A stretch of 64,000 nt of DNA, from assembly GCF_020510445.1 (NCBI RefSeq), contig NZ_JAHBAG010000001.1, positions 1,650,501 through 1,714,500 of the forward strand. The letters run 5' to 3'. This stretch comes from Hydrogenophaga taeniospiralis (GTDB taxonomy: Bacteria > Pseudomonadota > Gammaproteobacteria > Burkholderiales > Burkholderiaceae_C). Below, piece by piece: positions 34,203 through 44,272 of the stretch. The stretch's first letter is position 1. Every line of letters starts with the position of its first letter. The position numbers were made by a program, and so were the translations under genes. The notes below the pieces were generated by a model. The model saw only the letters and a list, made by a program, of their open reading frames with translations. It searched no databases and was not told where the DNA came from.

Positions 34203-34643
34203 TCAGCCCACCAGCCCCGGGATGTTCAGCCCATCCCTGGGAATCGGCCGCGGCCGGCCGTCGTTGTCGATCGCCACATAGGTCAGGCTGGCCTCGGTCA
34301 CTTTCACGTACTGGCCCTGGGCCGAGAAACGTTCGGCGAACACCTCCACCTGCACCGTGATGGACGTGTTGCCCACGCGCGTGACGTGCGAGAAGAAGCT
34401 CAGGATGTCGCCCACGCGCACCGGCTGCTTGAAGATGAACTGGTTCACCGCGACGGTCGCCATGCGGCCACGCACGTAGCGCGCCGGCAGCACGGCGCCG
34501 GCCAGGTCGACCTGGGCCATGACCCAGCCGCCGAAGATGTCGCCGTTGCCATTGGTGTCGGCCGGCATGGGAATCACCTTGAGCACCAGTTCGCGGTCTT
34601 GGGGCAGGGGGGTTTGTGGGCGGGGGCTTGATTCGCTGGACAT
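34203..34643 (-). CDS. YciA-type acyl-CoA thioesterase
   Basis: 146 residues, hot-dog domain. NGNGDIFGGWVMAQVD (31-46) is the YciA hallmark, with the likely catalytic Asp35. Hydrolyses a broad range of acyl-CoAs. Start MSSESSPRPQ; a very long in-frame extension on the same strand only shadows the ABC gene and is rejected. Divergent from the ABC exporter with 36 bases between the starts. Confidence 0.88.
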   Translation of the reverse strand: MSSESSPRPQTPLPQDRELVLKVIPMPADTNGNGDIFGGWVMAQVDLAGAVLPARYVRGRMATVAVNQFIFKQPVRVGDILSFFSHVTRVGNTSITVQVEVFAERFSAQGQYVKVTEASLTYVAIDNDGRPRPIPRDGLNIPGLVG

Positions 34644-34679
34644 GGGCACAATCTCCGGATAGTTGTCCGATTGTCCCGC

Positions 34680-36542
34680 ATGCGCCACGCCCATTCCTCC
34701 CAAGCCACCATTCCCCTGCCGGCCAGCGCGCCCCCTGCGGGCGCGCCCGCAGCGCGCCGTTCCGATTGGGCCACGCTGGCGCGCCTGCTGCCCTATCTGT
34801 GGCAGTACAAATGGCGCGTCGTGCTGGCGCTGGGCTTCATGGTGGGCGCCAAGGTGGCCAACGTGAGCGTGCCGCTGCTGCTCAAGGAGCTGGTGGACGC
34901 GATGACCATCCGGCCGGGCAGCGTGGAGTCGATGCTGGTGGTGCCGCTGGGCCTGCTGTTGGCCTACGGCGGGCTGCGCCTGTCCACCACGCTGTTCACC
35001 GAACTGCGCGAGCTGGTGTTCGCCAAGGCCACCGAAGGCGCCACGCGCAGCATCGCGCTGCAGGTGTTCGGCCACCTGCATGCGCTGTCCCTGCGCTTTC
35101 ACCTGGAGCGCCAGACCGGCGGCATGACGCGCGACATCGAGCGCGGCACGCGCGGCGTGCAGTCGCTCATTTCGTACTCGCTCTACAGCATCTTTCCCAC
35201 GCTGATCGAGGTGGTGATGGTGCTCGCGCTGCTGGGCACCAAGTTCGACATGGGTTATGTCTGGATCACCCTGGTGGCGCTGGTGCTGTATGTCACCTTC
35301 ACCGTGACCGTGACCGAGTGGCGCACGAAGTTCCGGCGCCAGATGAACGAGCTGGAGTCGGTGAGCCAGACGCGCGCCATCGACTCGCTGCTGAACTACG
35401 AGACCGTCAAATACTTCAACAACGAGGCTTTCGAGGCGAGCCGCTACGACGAGGCGCTGGAGAAGCTGCGCCGCGCCCGCATCAAGAGCCAGACCACGCT
35501 GTCGCTGCTCAACGCTGGGCAGCAGTTGGTGATCGCCATCGCGCTGGTGCTCATGCTCTGGCGCGCCACCCAGGGCGTGGCCGAAGGGCACATGACGCTG
35601 GGCGATCTGGTCATGGTCAACGCTTTCATGATCCAGCTCTACATCCCGCTGGGTTTCCTGGGCGTGCTCTACCGCGAGATCAAGCAGAGCCTGACCGACC
35701 TGGACAAGATGTTCGTGCTGCTGGAGAAAGAGCGCGAGATCGCCGACGAGCCGGACGCCCAGGCGTTGCAGCTCGCCGGTGCGCCGTCGGTGAAGTTCGA
35801 GAACGTGCGCTTCTCGTACGAGCCGGCGCGCGAGATCCTGCACGGCATCAGCTTCGAGATCCCGGCCGGCAAGACGGTGGCCGTGGTCGGGCCGTCGGGC
35901 TCGGGCAAGAGCACGCTGGCGCGGCTGTTGTACCGCTTCTACGACGTGACGAACCACGAGGCGGGGGGGCCGCACGGCGGTGGCCGCATCACCATCGACG
36001 GTCAGGACATCCGGCAGGTGACGCAGTCCAGCGTGCGCCAGGCCATCGGCATCGTGCCGCAGGACACGGTGCTGTTCAACGACACCATCGAATACAACAT
36101 CCTCTACGGCCGGCCCGACGCGGGCCACGACGCGGCGGTGGCGGCCGCCCAGGCCGCGCACATCCACAGCTTCATCCAGCGCCTGCCGCTGGGTTACGCC
36201 ACCATGGTCGGCGAGCGTGGCCTGAAGCTCTCGGGCGGCGAAAAGCAGCGCGTGGCGATTGCGCGCACGCTGCTGAAGAACCCGCCCATCGTGATTTTCG
36301 ACGAGGCCACCTCGGCACTGGACTCGGCCAACGAGCGTGCGATCCAGGCCGAACTGAAGAGCGCCGCGCGCAACAAGACCACGCTGGTGATCGCGCACCG
36401 GCTGTCCACGGTGGTGGACGCGCACGAGATCCTGGTGCTGGTGAACGGCGAGATCGTGGAGCGCGGCACGCACGCCCGGCTCATCGCCCTCGGCGGGGTC
36501 TATGCGGGGATGTGGGCGTTGCAGCAGTCCGGGACGGACTGA
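34680..36542 (+). CDS. Atm1/HMT1-type ABC exporter (ABCB7 family)
   Basis: 620 residues, membrane domain fused to ATPase. The Atm1 hallmark NYETVKYFNNEAFE is in the membrane domain. ATPase motifs: Walker A GPSGSGKST, signature LSGGEKQRVAIARTL, Walker B IVIFDEATSALDS. Family members export glutathione-linked or metal/sulfur compounds. ATG giving MRHAHSSQ is preferred over a TTG three codons earlier. Confidence 0.9.
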   Translation: MRHAHSSQATIPLPASAPPAGAPAARRSDWATLARLLPYLWQYKWRVVLALGFMVGAKVANVSVPLLLKELVDAMTIRPGSVESMLVVPLGLLLAYGGLRLSTTLFTELRELVFAKATEGATRSIALQVFGHLHALSLRFHLERQTGGMTRDIERGTRGVQSLISYSLYSIFPTLIEVVMVLALLGTKFDMGYVWITLVALVLYVTFTVTVTEWRTKFRRQMNELESVSQTRAIDSLLNYETVKYFNNEAFEASRYDEALEKLRRARIKSQTTLSLLNAGQQLVIAIALVLMLWRATQGVAEGHMTLGDLVMVNAFMIQLYIPLGFLGVLYREIKQSLTDLDKMFVLLEKEREIADEPDAQALQLAGAPSVKFENVRFSYEPAREILHGISFEIPAGKTVAVVGPSGSGKSTLARLLYRFYDVTNHEAGGPHGGGRITIDGQDIRQVTQSSVRQAIGIVPQDTVLFNDTIEYNILYGRPDAGHDAAVAAAQAAHIHSFIQRLPLGYATMVGERGLKLSGGEKQRVAIARTLLKNPPIVIFDEATSALDSANERAIQAELKSAARNKTTLVIAHRLSTVVDAHEILVLVNGEIVERGTHARLIALGGVYAGMWALQQSGTD

Positions 36543-36611
36543 TCCCGCGTCGCCATTGGTTTGTGGGCTTTCGTGACGCGCCGGGTCCGGCGCGGCAGCC
36601 GTGCTTTCACT

Positions 36612-36647
36612 CCCTCTCCCGCTGGCGGGAGAGGATTGGGGTGAGGG
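36612..36647. repeat. palindromic repeat (family A) between convergent genes
   Basis: CCCTCTCCCGCTGGCGGGAGAG then GATTGGGGTGAGGG. Twelve-bp GC arms with a short loop. Lies between the convergent ABC exporter and CoA-transferase genes. Confidence 0.85.
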
Positions 36648-36653
36648 GGGCTC

Positions 36654-38204
36654 TCAGACCGCCAGCATCTTCCCCGTCCGCTCATACCGGCTGTGCCAGG
36701 ACAGCGCCTCGTCCAGCAGATGCGGCGTGTGCAGGCCGCCGTGCCCGGCGCGGGCGTTGGCCTCGCTGCGTTCCACGTAGTCCAGCAACGCGGGCCTGAA
36801 GTCCGGGTGGGCGCAGCGCTCGATGATCAGGCGTGAGCGCTGGCGCGGCGAAAGGCCGCGCAGGTCGGCCAGGCCTTGTTCGGTCACGATGATCTGCACG
36901 TCGTGTTCGGTGTGGTCCACGTGGCTGACCATGGGCACGATGCAGCTGATGCTGCCGCCCTTGGCGGTGGACGGCGTCATGAACACCGAGAGGTAGGCGT
37001 TGCGCGCGAAGTCGCCCGAGCCGCCAATGCCGTTCATGATGCGCGTGCCCATCACGTGGGTGGAGTTCACGTTGCCGTAGAGGTCGGCCTCGATCATGCC
37101 GTTCATGGCGATCAGCCCCAGGCGGCGGATCACCTCGGGGTGGTTGCTGATCTCCTGTGGCCGCAGCACGATGCGCTCGCGGTAAAAGTCCAGGTTCTCC
37201 ACGAATTCCTGCATCACCGGCGCCGAGAGCGAGATGGCGGTGGACGAGGCCATGCGCATCTTGCCGGACTTGAGCAGGGCCAGCATGCCGTCCTGCAGCA
37301 CCTCGGTGTAGCCCTGCAGGTCGTTGAACGGGCCCTCGTTCAGGCTCTCCATCACCGCATTGGCGATGTTGCCCACGCCCGACTGCAGCGGCAGCAGCTC
37401 GGGCGGCAGCCGGCCTTGCTTCACTTCGTCCTGCAGGAAGGCCATCAGGTGGCCGGCGATGCGCTTCGAAGCCTCGTCGGGCGCCGAGAAGCGGGTGTCG
37501 CGGTCGGGCAGATGCGTCTCGACGATGGCGACGATCTTGCCCGGGTCGCAGCGCAGGTAGGGCTCGCCGATGCGCTCGCCCGCGTGCGTCATCGGGATCG
37601 GCTTGCGGTGCGGCGGGCGCTCGGTGCCGTAGTAGATGTCGTGCATGCCTTCCAGGCCGAGCGAGTGGCCGTGGTTGACTTCCAGAATCACCTTGTCGGC
37701 CTGGTCCAGCCAGGTCTTGTTGTTGCCCACCGAGGTGGCCGGGATCAGGCGGCCGTCTTCCAGGATGCCCGCGACCTCGATCACCGCCACGTTGAGCTGG
37801 CCGAGAAAACCGAACCACACGTACTGCGCCACGTGCGAGAGGTGAATGTCGATGTAGGCCATCTCACCGTCGTTGATGCGCGCGCGGCAGGTCGGGTCGG
37901 ACTGGTAGGGCAGGCGCATGTCCATGCCGCCGACCTTGGCGAGCGCGCCGTCCAGCTCGGGCGCGGTGGAGGCGCCGGTCCAGACGCCGATGCGGAAGGC
38001 TTTGCCGGCGTCGTGGTGCGCCTGGATGTGGCGGGCCAGCGCCAGCGGAATCGCTTTCGGGTAGCCGGCGCCGGTGAAACCGCTCATGCCGACGTGGTCG
38101 CCGTGCTGGATGAGGGCGGCGGCCGCCTCGGCCGACATGATCTTCTGGCGCAGGCCGGCGTGGGCGATGCGGGACGGGCTGATGGGGGGCGGATTCTGGG
38201 TCAT
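36654..38204 (-). CDS. acetyl-CoA hydrolase / succinyl-CoA:acetate CoA-transferase family
   Basis: 516 residues, the usual length. CoA-transferase core: GDHVGMSGFTGAGYPKAIP, GVGNIANAVMESLNEGPF with the family's catalytic-Glu region, and VTEQGLADLRGLSPRQR. Transfers CoA between succinyl-CoA and acetate or hydrolyses acetyl-CoA. Divergent from a LysR regulator that may control it. A palindrome lies in the gap. Confidence 0.9.
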   Translation of the reverse strand: MTQNPPPISPSRIAHAGLRQKIMSAEAAAALIQHGDHVGMSGFTGAGYPKAIPLALARHIQAHHDAGKAFRIGVWTGASTAPELDGALAKVGGMDMRLPYQSDPTCRARINDGEMAYIDIHLSHVAQYVWFGFLGQLNVAVIEVAGILEDGRLIPATSVGNNKTWLDQADKVILEVNHGHSLGLEGMHDIYYGTERPPHRKPIPMTHAGERIGEPYLRCDPGKIVAIVETHLPDRDTRFSAPDEASKRIAGHLMAFLQDEVKQGRLPPELLPLQSGVGNIANAVMESLNEGPFNDLQGYTEVLQDGMLALLKSGKMRMASSTAISLSAPVMQEFVENLDFYRERIVLRPQEISNHPEVIRRLGLIAMNGMIEADLYGNVNSTHVMGTRIMNGIGGSGDFARNAYLSVFMTPSTAKGGSISCIVPMVSHVDHTEHDVQIIVTEQGLADLRGLSPRQRSRLIIERCAHPDFRPALLDYVERSEANARAGHGGLHTPHLLDEALSWHSRYERTGKMLAV

Positions 38205-38214
38205 GGGGTGGTGT

Positions 38215-38228
38215 TAGGGTTAACCCTA
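38215..38228. promoter_or_regulatory. palindrome TAGGGTTAACCCTA between the CoA-transferase and LysR genes
   Basis: Perfect 14-bp inverted repeat with a T...A pattern as used by LysR proteins, 11 bases before the CoA-transferase start and ~80 before the LysR start. A candidate operator for the divergent LysR protein. Confidence 0.6.
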
Positions 38229-38309
38229 GGTTTTGCTATCGTAACGGATGCCCGTGTCGGCAAAGCGCCAAAAAGCACCGTTTTTGACGGGCGCGCATAA
38301 TCCGCCGCC

Positions 38310-39236
38310 ATGGAAACCAAGTGGCTGGAAGACTTTGTGAGCCTGGCTGAAACCCGCAGCTTCAGCCGTTCGGCGCAGCTGCGCCACGTCACCCAGCCCG
38401 CGTTCTCGCGCCGTATCCAGTCGCTCGAGGCCTGGGCCGGCACCGATCTGGTGGACCGCTCCTCGTACCCCACGCGCCTCACGCCCGCGGGCAAGACCCT
38501 GTACGAGCAGTCGCTGGAGATGTTGCAGGCGCTGCAGAGCACGCGCGCCATGCTGCGCGCCCACACCGCGGCGGCGCAGGACGTGATCGAGTTCGCCGTG
38601 CCGCACACCCTGGCCTTCACCTTCTTCCCCTCCTGGCTGTCGGGCCTGCGCGAAACCTGCGGGCCGATCAAGAGCCGCCTGATCGCGCTCAACGTGCACG
38701 ACGCGGTGATGCGCCTGGTGGAGGGCAGCTGCGACCTGCTGATCGCCTACGACCACCTGGCGCAGCCGCTCCAGCTCGACGCCGAGCGCTACGAAATGCT
38801 GCCCCTGGGGCGCGAACTGCTCGCGCCCTACGTGCGGCCCAACGAACAGGGCGGGCCGCTCTATGCCCTGCCGGGCACCGTGGGGCAGCCCCAGCCCTAC
38901 CTGGCCTACGCGCCGGGCGCCTACCTCGGCCGGGCGGTGGACCAGATGCTCAAGCAGAGCAAGACCCCGGTGCACCTGGACCGGGTCTATGAAACCGACA
39001 TGGCCGAGGGCCTCAAGGCGATGGCGCTGGAAGGCCACGGCATCGCCTTTCTACCCTCCAGCGCGGTGCGCAAGGAAGTGCGGGCGAAAAAACTGGTGTC
39101 CGCCGGCGGCGGGCTGGAGACCGAGCTGGACATCCGCCTCTACCGCGCCCGCACGCTCGACCCGCAGAAGGGCAAACGGGCGGTGCAGCAGTTCTGGAAC
39201 CGCCTGAGCGAAACCCTGGTCCGCCCCTCGGTTTGA
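38310..39236 (+). CDS. LysR-family transcriptional regulator
   Basis: 308 residues. Helix-turn-helix (LEDFVSLAETRSFSRSAQLR, then FSRRIQSLEAW) and effector domain with IAYDHLAQPLQL. A TAATCC -10-like element lies just before the start. Divergent from the CoA-transferase gene, a usual arrangement for regulator and target. Confidence 0.9.
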   Translation: METKWLEDFVSLAETRSFSRSAQLRHVTQPAFSRRIQSLEAWAGTDLVDRSSYPTRLTPAGKTLYEQSLEMLQALQSTRAMLRAHTAAAQDVIEFAVPHTLAFTFFPSWLSGLRETCGPIKSRLIALNVHDAVMRLVEGSCDLLIAYDHLAQPLQLDAERYEMLPLGRELLAPYVRPNEQGGPLYALPGTVGQPQPYLAYAPGAYLGRAVDQMLKQSKTPVHLDRVYETDMAEGLKAMALEGHGIAFLPSSAVRKEVRAKKLVSAGGGLETELDIRLYRARTLDPQKGKRAVQQFWNRLSETLVRPSV

Positions 39237-39248
39237 GACAATCGGGGC

Positions 39249-40295
39249 ATGAACGCCACAGCCCCCACCGCCACCCTGACCCTCACCCGCCCGGACGACT
39301 GGCACCTGCACGTGCGCGACGGTGAGGCGCTGCGCACCGTGGTGCCGCACACGGCGGCCCAGTTCGGCCGCGCGATCATCATGCCCAACCTCAAGCCGCC
39401 GGTGACCACCGCGGCGCAGGCCCTGGCCTATGCCGAGCGCATCCGCGCCGCTGTGCCCGAGGGCATGGCCTTCGAGCCACTGATGACGCTGTACCTCACC
39501 GACAAGCTGCCGCCCGACGAAATCGCCCGCGCCAAAGACGCCGGCGTGGTCGCCGTCAAGCTCTACCCGGCCGGCGCCACCACCAACAGCGACGCCGGCG
39601 TGACCGACATCCGCAAGACCTACCCCACGCTGGAAGCCATGCAGCGCGCCGGCATGCCGCTGCTGGTGCACGGCGAAGTCACCAGCCCCGAGATCGATCT
39701 GTTCGACCGCGAAGCCGTGTTCATCGACCAGCAACTGATCCCGCTGCGCCGCGACTTCCCCGAACTCAAGATCGTGATGGAACACATCACCACGAAGGAA
39801 GCCGCGCAGTACGTGGCCGAAGCCGGCCGCTTCACCGCCGCCACGCTCACCGCGCACCACCTGCTGTTCAACCGCAACGCCATCTTCACCGGCGGCATCC
39901 GCCCGCACTACTACTGCCTGCCGGTCCTGAAGCGCGAAACCCACCGCCTGGCCCTGCTGGCCGCGGCCACCAGCGGCAGCGACCGCTTCTTCCTGGGCAC
40001 CGACAGCGCCCCCCACCCGGCCCACCTGAAAGAACACGCCACCGGCTGCGCCGGCTGTTACACCGCGCACGCCGCCATCGAGATGTACGCCGAAGCCTTC
40101 GACAACGCCGGTGCGCTCCACCAGCTCGAAGCCTTCGCCAGCTTCCACGGCCCGGCGTTCTACGGCCTGCCGCGCAACACAGGCACCATCACCCTGAAGC
40201 GCGAGAACTGGACGCCGCCCGAGAGCTTCGCCTTCGGCGAAGCCGAGCTCAAGCCGCTGCGCTCGGGCGAGGCCCTGCCCTGGAGGCTGGTGTGA
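39249..40295 (+). CDS. pyrC: dihydroorotase (PyrC type)
   Basis: 348 residues. Cyclizes carbamoyl-aspartate to dihydroorotate in pyrimidine synthesis. Binuclear metal ligands all visible: His19 and His21 ([10 protein letters not shown]), carboxylated Lys104 (AVKLYPAG), His141 (VHGE), His179 (EHIT), Asp252 (GTDSAPH). Class II, homodimeric form. Twelve bases after the LysR stop; its stop overlaps the next start (GTGA). Confidence 0.96.
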   Translation: MNATAPTATLTLTRPDDWHLHVRDGEALRTVVPHTAAQFGRAIIMPNLKPPVTTAAQALAYAERIRAAVPEGMAFEPLMTLYLTDKLPPDEIARAKDAGVVAVKLYPAGATTNSDAGVTDIRKTYPTLEAMQRAGMPLLVHGEVTSPEIDLFDREAVFIDQQLIPLRRDFPELKIVMEHITTKEAAQYVAEAGRFTAATLTAHHLLFNRNAIFTGGIRPHYYCLPVLKRETHRLALLAAATSGSDRFFLGTDSAPHPAHLKEHATGCAGCYTAHAAIEMYAEAFDNAGALHQLEAFASFHGPAFYGLPRNTGTITLKRENWTPPESFAFGEAELKPLRSGEALPWRLV

Positions 40296-41062
40296 GCGCG
40301 CGCGAGGCGCTGCGCGCCGAACCGCACATCGCCTTGCTGATCGATGCCGACAACTCGCCCGCGGCCAAGATCGACGTGATCCTGACCGAGCTCTCCACCT
40401 TCGGCGTGACCAATGTGCGGCGCGCCTACGGCAACTGGAAGAAGAGCGAACTCAAAGGCTGGGAAGAGAAGCTGCACGAACACGCGATCCGGCCCATGCA
40501 GCAGTTCGACTACTCCAAGGGCAAGAACGCCAGCGACATGGCGATGGTGATCGACGCGCTGGAACTGCTCTACACCGACCGCCCCGACGCCTTTGGCATC
40601 GTGTCCTCGGACGCCGACTTCACCCCGCTGGTGATGCACTTGCGTGCCAAAGGCGCCGCGGTGTACGGGTTCGGTGCGCAAAAGACGCCCGAGCCCTTCG
40701 TGAACGCCTGCTCGCGTTTCCTCTACCTCGACAAACTCGGCACCGACGTGGCCGCCGAGACGGACGAGGCGGTGCCGGTGGCGCCGCTGCGGGTGCCCAC
40801 GGCCCAGCTCAAGCAGGACGCCCGGCTGGTCGGGCTGCTGCGCAACGCGGTGCAGGCGGCGGCCGACGAAACCGGCTGGGCGCGCGTGGGCGCGGTGGGG
40901 CAGCAGATCGGCAACCAGGCCTCGTTCGACTCCCGCAACTACGGCTACTCCACGTTGACCAAACTGCTGGCGGCTTCGCAGCTGTTCGAGCTGGCCCACG
41001 AAGGCACCTCCCAGGTCGCGGTGCGCGACAAGCGGCAAGGCAAGGCGGCCCGCGCCGGATGA
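40292..41062 (+). CDS. NYN-domain RNase-like protein with OST-HTH (LOTUS) domain
   Basis: 256 residues. NYN (PIN-like) domain with acidic residues Asp18/Asp20 (LLIDADNSP), Asp82/Asp87 ([11 protein letters not shown]) and Asp107/Asp109 ([10 protein letters not shown]). The C-terminal ~90 residues form an OST-HTH/LOTUS domain ([19 protein letters not shown]...SQVAVRDKR), known to bind RNA. Likely a Mg-dependent nuclease acting on structured RNA; target unknown. GTG start overlapping the pyrC stop, with GGAGG upstream, so made together with PyrC. Confidence 0.88.
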   Translation: MSAREALRAEPHIALLIDADNSPAAKIDVILTELSTFGVTNVRRAYGNWKKSELKGWEEKLHEHAIRPMQQFDYSKGKNASDMAMVIDALELLYTDRPDAFGIVSSDADFTPLVMHLRAKGAAVYGFGAQKTPEPFVNACSRFLYLDKLGTDVAAETDEAVPVAPLRVPTAQLKQDARLVGLLRNAVQAAADETGWARVGAVGQQIGNQASFDSRNYGYSTLTKLLAASQLFELAHEGTSQVAVRDKRQGKAARAG

Positions 41063-41814
41063 ACCCCGGGCTGGCCCACATCGACTGGCGGGCGCCCTGG
41101 CTGGCGCCGTGCCGGGCGCTGGGCGAACCCCTGGCGCAGCAGGTGGTCACCGGGCACTGTGGCCGCGCGGCGCTCAACGTGGCCGGTACGGCTCCGGTGC
41201 GTTTCGTGCCCCAGGCCGATCTGCCCCCCGGCATGGCCTACGAGCAGTTCATCCACGACACCGGCTGCGTGCCCACGCGCGACGGCCTGCACGACTTCTT
41301 CAACGGCCTGTGCTGGATGCGTTTCCCGCGCACCAAGCGCCTGCTCAACCGCCTGCAGGCGGCCGAAATTCAGGCCGCTGGCGTAGGCCCGGTGCGCGGG
41401 CCGGTGCGCGACGCTCTCACCCTGTTCGACGAAAACGCCGCGCTGCTGCAGGCACCCGATGCGCTCTGGGACGCGCTGCTGGCGCGCGACTGGCAGCGCC
41501 TGTTCGTCGACCTGCGGCCGCTCTGGGCGCAGGCGCGGCTGGACCTGTTCGGCCACGCCCTGCTGGAGAAACTGGTGGCGCCCTACAAGTCCATCACCGC
41601 CCACGTCTACCGTGCGCCCGTGCCCACCGGGCTGGGCGGCGACACGGCCGGCTGGGACGCCTGGCTGGAGGGCCGCCTGAGCGCCGCCGAACTGGGCACC
41701 AAGCCCTTCACGCCGCTGCCGGTGCTGGGCGTGCCCGGCTGGTGGCCCGCGAACGAAGACCCCGCGTTCTACACCGATGCCGCCGTGTTCCGGCCCGCGC
41801 GCGTGAGCGCCTGA
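41059..41814 (+). CDS. DUF3025 family protein
   Basis: 251 residues. DUF3025 marks: PPGMAYEQFIHDTGCVPTR, HDFFNGLCWMRFPRTKRLLN and DLFGHALLEKLVAPYKSITAHVY. Cytoplasmic, no known activity. ATG overlaps the NYN gene stop by four bases, third gene of the pyrC-NYN-DUF3025 chain. Confidence 0.86.
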   Translation: MNPGLAHIDWRAPWLAPCRALGEPLAQQVVTGHCGRAALNVAGTAPVRFVPQADLPPGMAYEQFIHDTGCVPTRDGLHDFFNGLCWMRFPRTKRLLNRLQAAEIQAAGVGPVRGPVRDALTLFDENAALLQAPDALWDALLARDWQRLFVDLRPLWAQARLDLFGHALLEKLVAPYKSITAHVYRAPVPTGLGGDTAGWDAWLEGRLSAAELGTKPFTPLPVLGVPGWWPANEDPAFYTDAAVFRPARVSA

Positions 41815-41886
41815 CCTGACCCCCTTCGCTGACACCCCTTCACCGTCCGGCGACGGTCTCGCAACACCATCCCTTGCAGCAACCCC

Positions 41887-43272
41887 ATGACCTTGCCCGC
41901 TTCGCCCTCGTGGTCCCATCTGAACCTGGCGCAGGACGCCGATCGCGCCCAGCTCGCCGCGCATTTCAAGGCCGCCGGTGTGCGCGACGTGGAGTGCCTG
42001 TTCGCCGACGTCACGGGCTACCCGCGCGGCAAGCTCATGCCCGCGGCCAGCTTCGCGGCGGGTGGCGAGCTGCGCATCTGCCAGGCCATTCCCATGCAGT
42101 GCGTGACGGGCGAATACAGCTACGACCCGATCTTCCCGGACAGCGACCCGGACGTGCGCCTGGTCCCCGATCTGGCCACGCTCAAGCCCGCGCCCTGGGC
42201 CAGCGTGCCGCGTTATCTGGCGGTGCACGACTGTTATGAGCTCGACGGCAGCCTGTGCGAGTTCGCGCCGCGCTCGGTGCTCCAGCAGGTGGTGGCGCGG
42301 TACCAGGCGCGTGGCCTCAGGCCGGTGATCGCACCCGAGATCGAGTTCTACCTGACCGCCGCGATGACCGACCCGGCCCAGCCCCTGACCTACCCGGTGG
42401 GCCGGGGCGGCCGGCCCGAAGTGGGGCAGTCGGCCTTCAGCTTGAACCAGCTCAACGAGCTGGCGCCGTTCTGGGACGCCTTGCACGCCGCCATCGACGG
42501 CCTGGGCATCCGCGCCGACACCTGGCTGCACGAGGTGGGCCAGAGCCAGTACGAGATCAACCTGCTGCACGGCGACCCGGTGGCCGTGGCCGACCAGGCC
42601 TTTCTGTTCAAGACGGCGGCGCGCGAGATCGCGCTGCAGCACGGTCTGAACGCCGTCTTCATGGCCAAGCCCATCAGCGGCCAGGCCGGCAGCTCCATGC
42701 ACCTGCACCAGAGCGTGGTGGACGCACAGGGCCGCAACATCTTCAGCCAGGCCGACGGTTCGGCCAGCGAGGCCTTTTTCCACTACCTCGGCGGCCTGCA
42801 GGCCTACACGCCCGACCTGGCGCTGATCTACGCGCCGTCGGTCAATGCCTACCGCCGCTACGTGGCGGGCAGCCAGGCGCCGATCAACGTGGCCTGGGGC
42901 CACGACAACCGCACCACCGGCCTGCGGGTGCCCGACAGCCCGCCCGCGGCCCGCCGGGTGGAAAACCGCCTGGCCGGTGCCGACGCCAACCCCTACCTGG
43001 CGATGGCCGCCACGCTGGCCGCCGGGCTGGCGGGGATCGACGAGCGCCTGCCGCCCAGCGAGCCGGTGCAGGGCAACGGCTACGACCTCGCGCGCGGCCT
43101 GCCGCGAACTTTTTCCACCGCCCACGACCAAATGGCGCACAGTGAGCACGCGCCGCGCCTGCTGGGCGAGCGCTTCGTCCGGGGCTATCTGGCGGTGAAA
43201 GCGCTGGAGCACGACCACTACCTGAACGAAGTGAGTGCCTGGGAACGGCGTTACCTGCTGCCACAGGCTTGA
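41887..43272 (+). CDS. glutamine synthetase family protein (gamma-glutamylamine ligase-like)
   Basis: 461 residues. Beta-grasp N-domain ([15 protein letters not shown]) and catalytic domain with PEIEFYL metal-binding Glu residues, [19 protein letters not shown] and [16 protein letters not shown]. These match GlnA-like ligases such as PuuA (gamma-glutamyl-putrescine synthetase) rather than GlnA; the adenylylation Tyr region is absent. Substrate amine not clear. Confidence 0.88.
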   Translation: MTLPASPSWSHLNLAQDADRAQLAAHFKAAGVRDVECLFADVTGYPRGKLMPAASFAAGGELRICQAIPMQCVTGEYSYDPIFPDSDPDVRLVPDLATLKPAPWASVPRYLAVHDCYELDGSLCEFAPRSVLQQVVARYQARGLRPVIAPEIEFYLTAAMTDPAQPLTYPVGRGGRPEVGQSAFSLNQLNELAPFWDALHAAIDGLGIRADTWLHEVGQSQYEINLLHGDPVAVADQAFLFKTAAREIALQHGLNAVFMAKPISGQAGSSMHLHQSVVDAQGRNIFSQADGSASEAFFHYLGGLQAYTPDLALIYAPSVNAYRRYVAGSQAPINVAWGHDNRTTGLRVPDSPPAARRVENRLAGADANPYLAMAATLAAGLAGIDERLPPSEPVQGNGYDLARGLPRTFSTAHDQMAHSEHAPRLLGERFVRGYLAVKALEHDHYLNEVSAWERRYLLPQA

Positions 43273-43330
43273 AATACACCCCGTTCACCCTCACCATGAT
43301 CTGGCCGTTTTTCCTACCTTCGGAGACTTC

Positions 43331-44200
43331 ATGAAACGCATCCTGCTGTTCGTCCTGACCAACTTTGCCGTCATGGCGGTGCTGTTGATCACCACCCGCA
43401 TCCTGGGCGTGGACCGTTTCCTCACGGCCAACGGGCTGAACATGACGGCGCTGGCCGGGTTCTCGCTGGTGATCGGTTTTGGCGGCGCCATCATTTCGCT
43501 GCTCATCAGCAAGCCCATGGCCAAGTTCAGCACCGGCGCGCGGGTCATCAACCAGCCCCAGACCGCCGACGAGGCCTGGATCGTGCAGACGGTGCAGAAC
43601 TTTGCCAGCAAGGCCGGCATCGGCATGCCCGAGGTGGCCATCTACGAGGGCGCGCCCAACGCCTTCGCCACCGGCGCCTTCAAGAACTCGGCCCTGGTGG
43701 CCGTGTCCACCGGCCTGCTGCAGAACATGACCAAGGAGGAAGTCGAGGCCGTGATCGGCCACGAGGTGGCCCACGTGGCCAACGGCGACATGGTCACCAT
43801 GACGCTGATCCAGGGTGTGATGAACACCTTCGTGGTGTTCCTGAGCCGTGTGATCGGCTATGCGGTGGACGCCTTCCTGCGCCGCGGCAGCGACAGCCAC
43901 TCCGGCCCCGGCATCGGCTACATGGTCACCACCATCGTGATGGACATCGTGCTGGGTTTCCTGGCCGCCATCATCGTGGCCTGGTTCAGCCGCCAGCGCG
44001 AGTTCCGCGCCGACGCCGGTGCCGCCAACCTGATGGGCCGCAAGCAGCCCATGATCAACGCCCTGGCCCGCCTGGGTGGCCTCACCCCCGGTGAGCTGCC
44101 CAAGACCATGCAGGCCATGGGCATCACCGGTGGCCTGGGCAAACTGTTCTCGACCCACCCGCCGATGGAAGAGCGCATCGACGCGCTGCAAAAACTCTGA
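43331..44200 (+). CDS. htpX: membrane protease HtpX
   Basis: 289 residues. Zinc motif HEVAH (144-148) with third ligand Glu in [10 protein letters not shown], four membrane segments (two N-terminal, two after the HExxH). Degrades misfolded inner-membrane proteins together with FtsH. Start [15 protein letters not shown]; the in-frame extension upstream is rejected. Followed by a strong terminator. Confidence 0.95.
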   Translation: MKRILLFVLTNFAVMAVLLITTRILGVDRFLTANGLNMTALAGFSLVIGFGGAIISLLISKPMAKFSTGARVINQPQTADEAWIVQTVQNFASKAGIGMPEVAIYEGAPNAFATGAFKNSALVAVSTGLLQNMTKEEVEAVIGHEVAHVANGDMVTMTLIQGVMNTFVVFLSRVIGYAVDAFLRRGSDSHSGPGIGYMVTTIVMDIVLGFLAAIIVAWFSRQREFRADAGAANLMGRKQPMINALARLGGLTPGELPKTMQAMGITGGLGKLFSTHPPMEERIDALQKL

Positions 44201-44222
44201 AACCGAACCGTTGAAAGCATGC

Positions 44223-44252
44223 AAAAAGGGCGACCCGAGGGTCGCCCTTTTT
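44223..44252. terminator. bidirectional rho-independent terminator
   Basis: AAAAA-GGGCGACC-cgag-GGTCGCCC-TTTTT. Serves htpX from the left and the glycine-zipper gene from the right. Confidence 0.92.
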
Positions 44253-44272
44253 GTGGCCCGATGCCCGGGCGC

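Noticed and set aside
34644..36473. Very long minus-strand frame extending the YciA-type gene across the ABC exporter
   Set aside because: A shadow frame of a GC-rich gene with no homology; the exporter on the other strand is fully intact.
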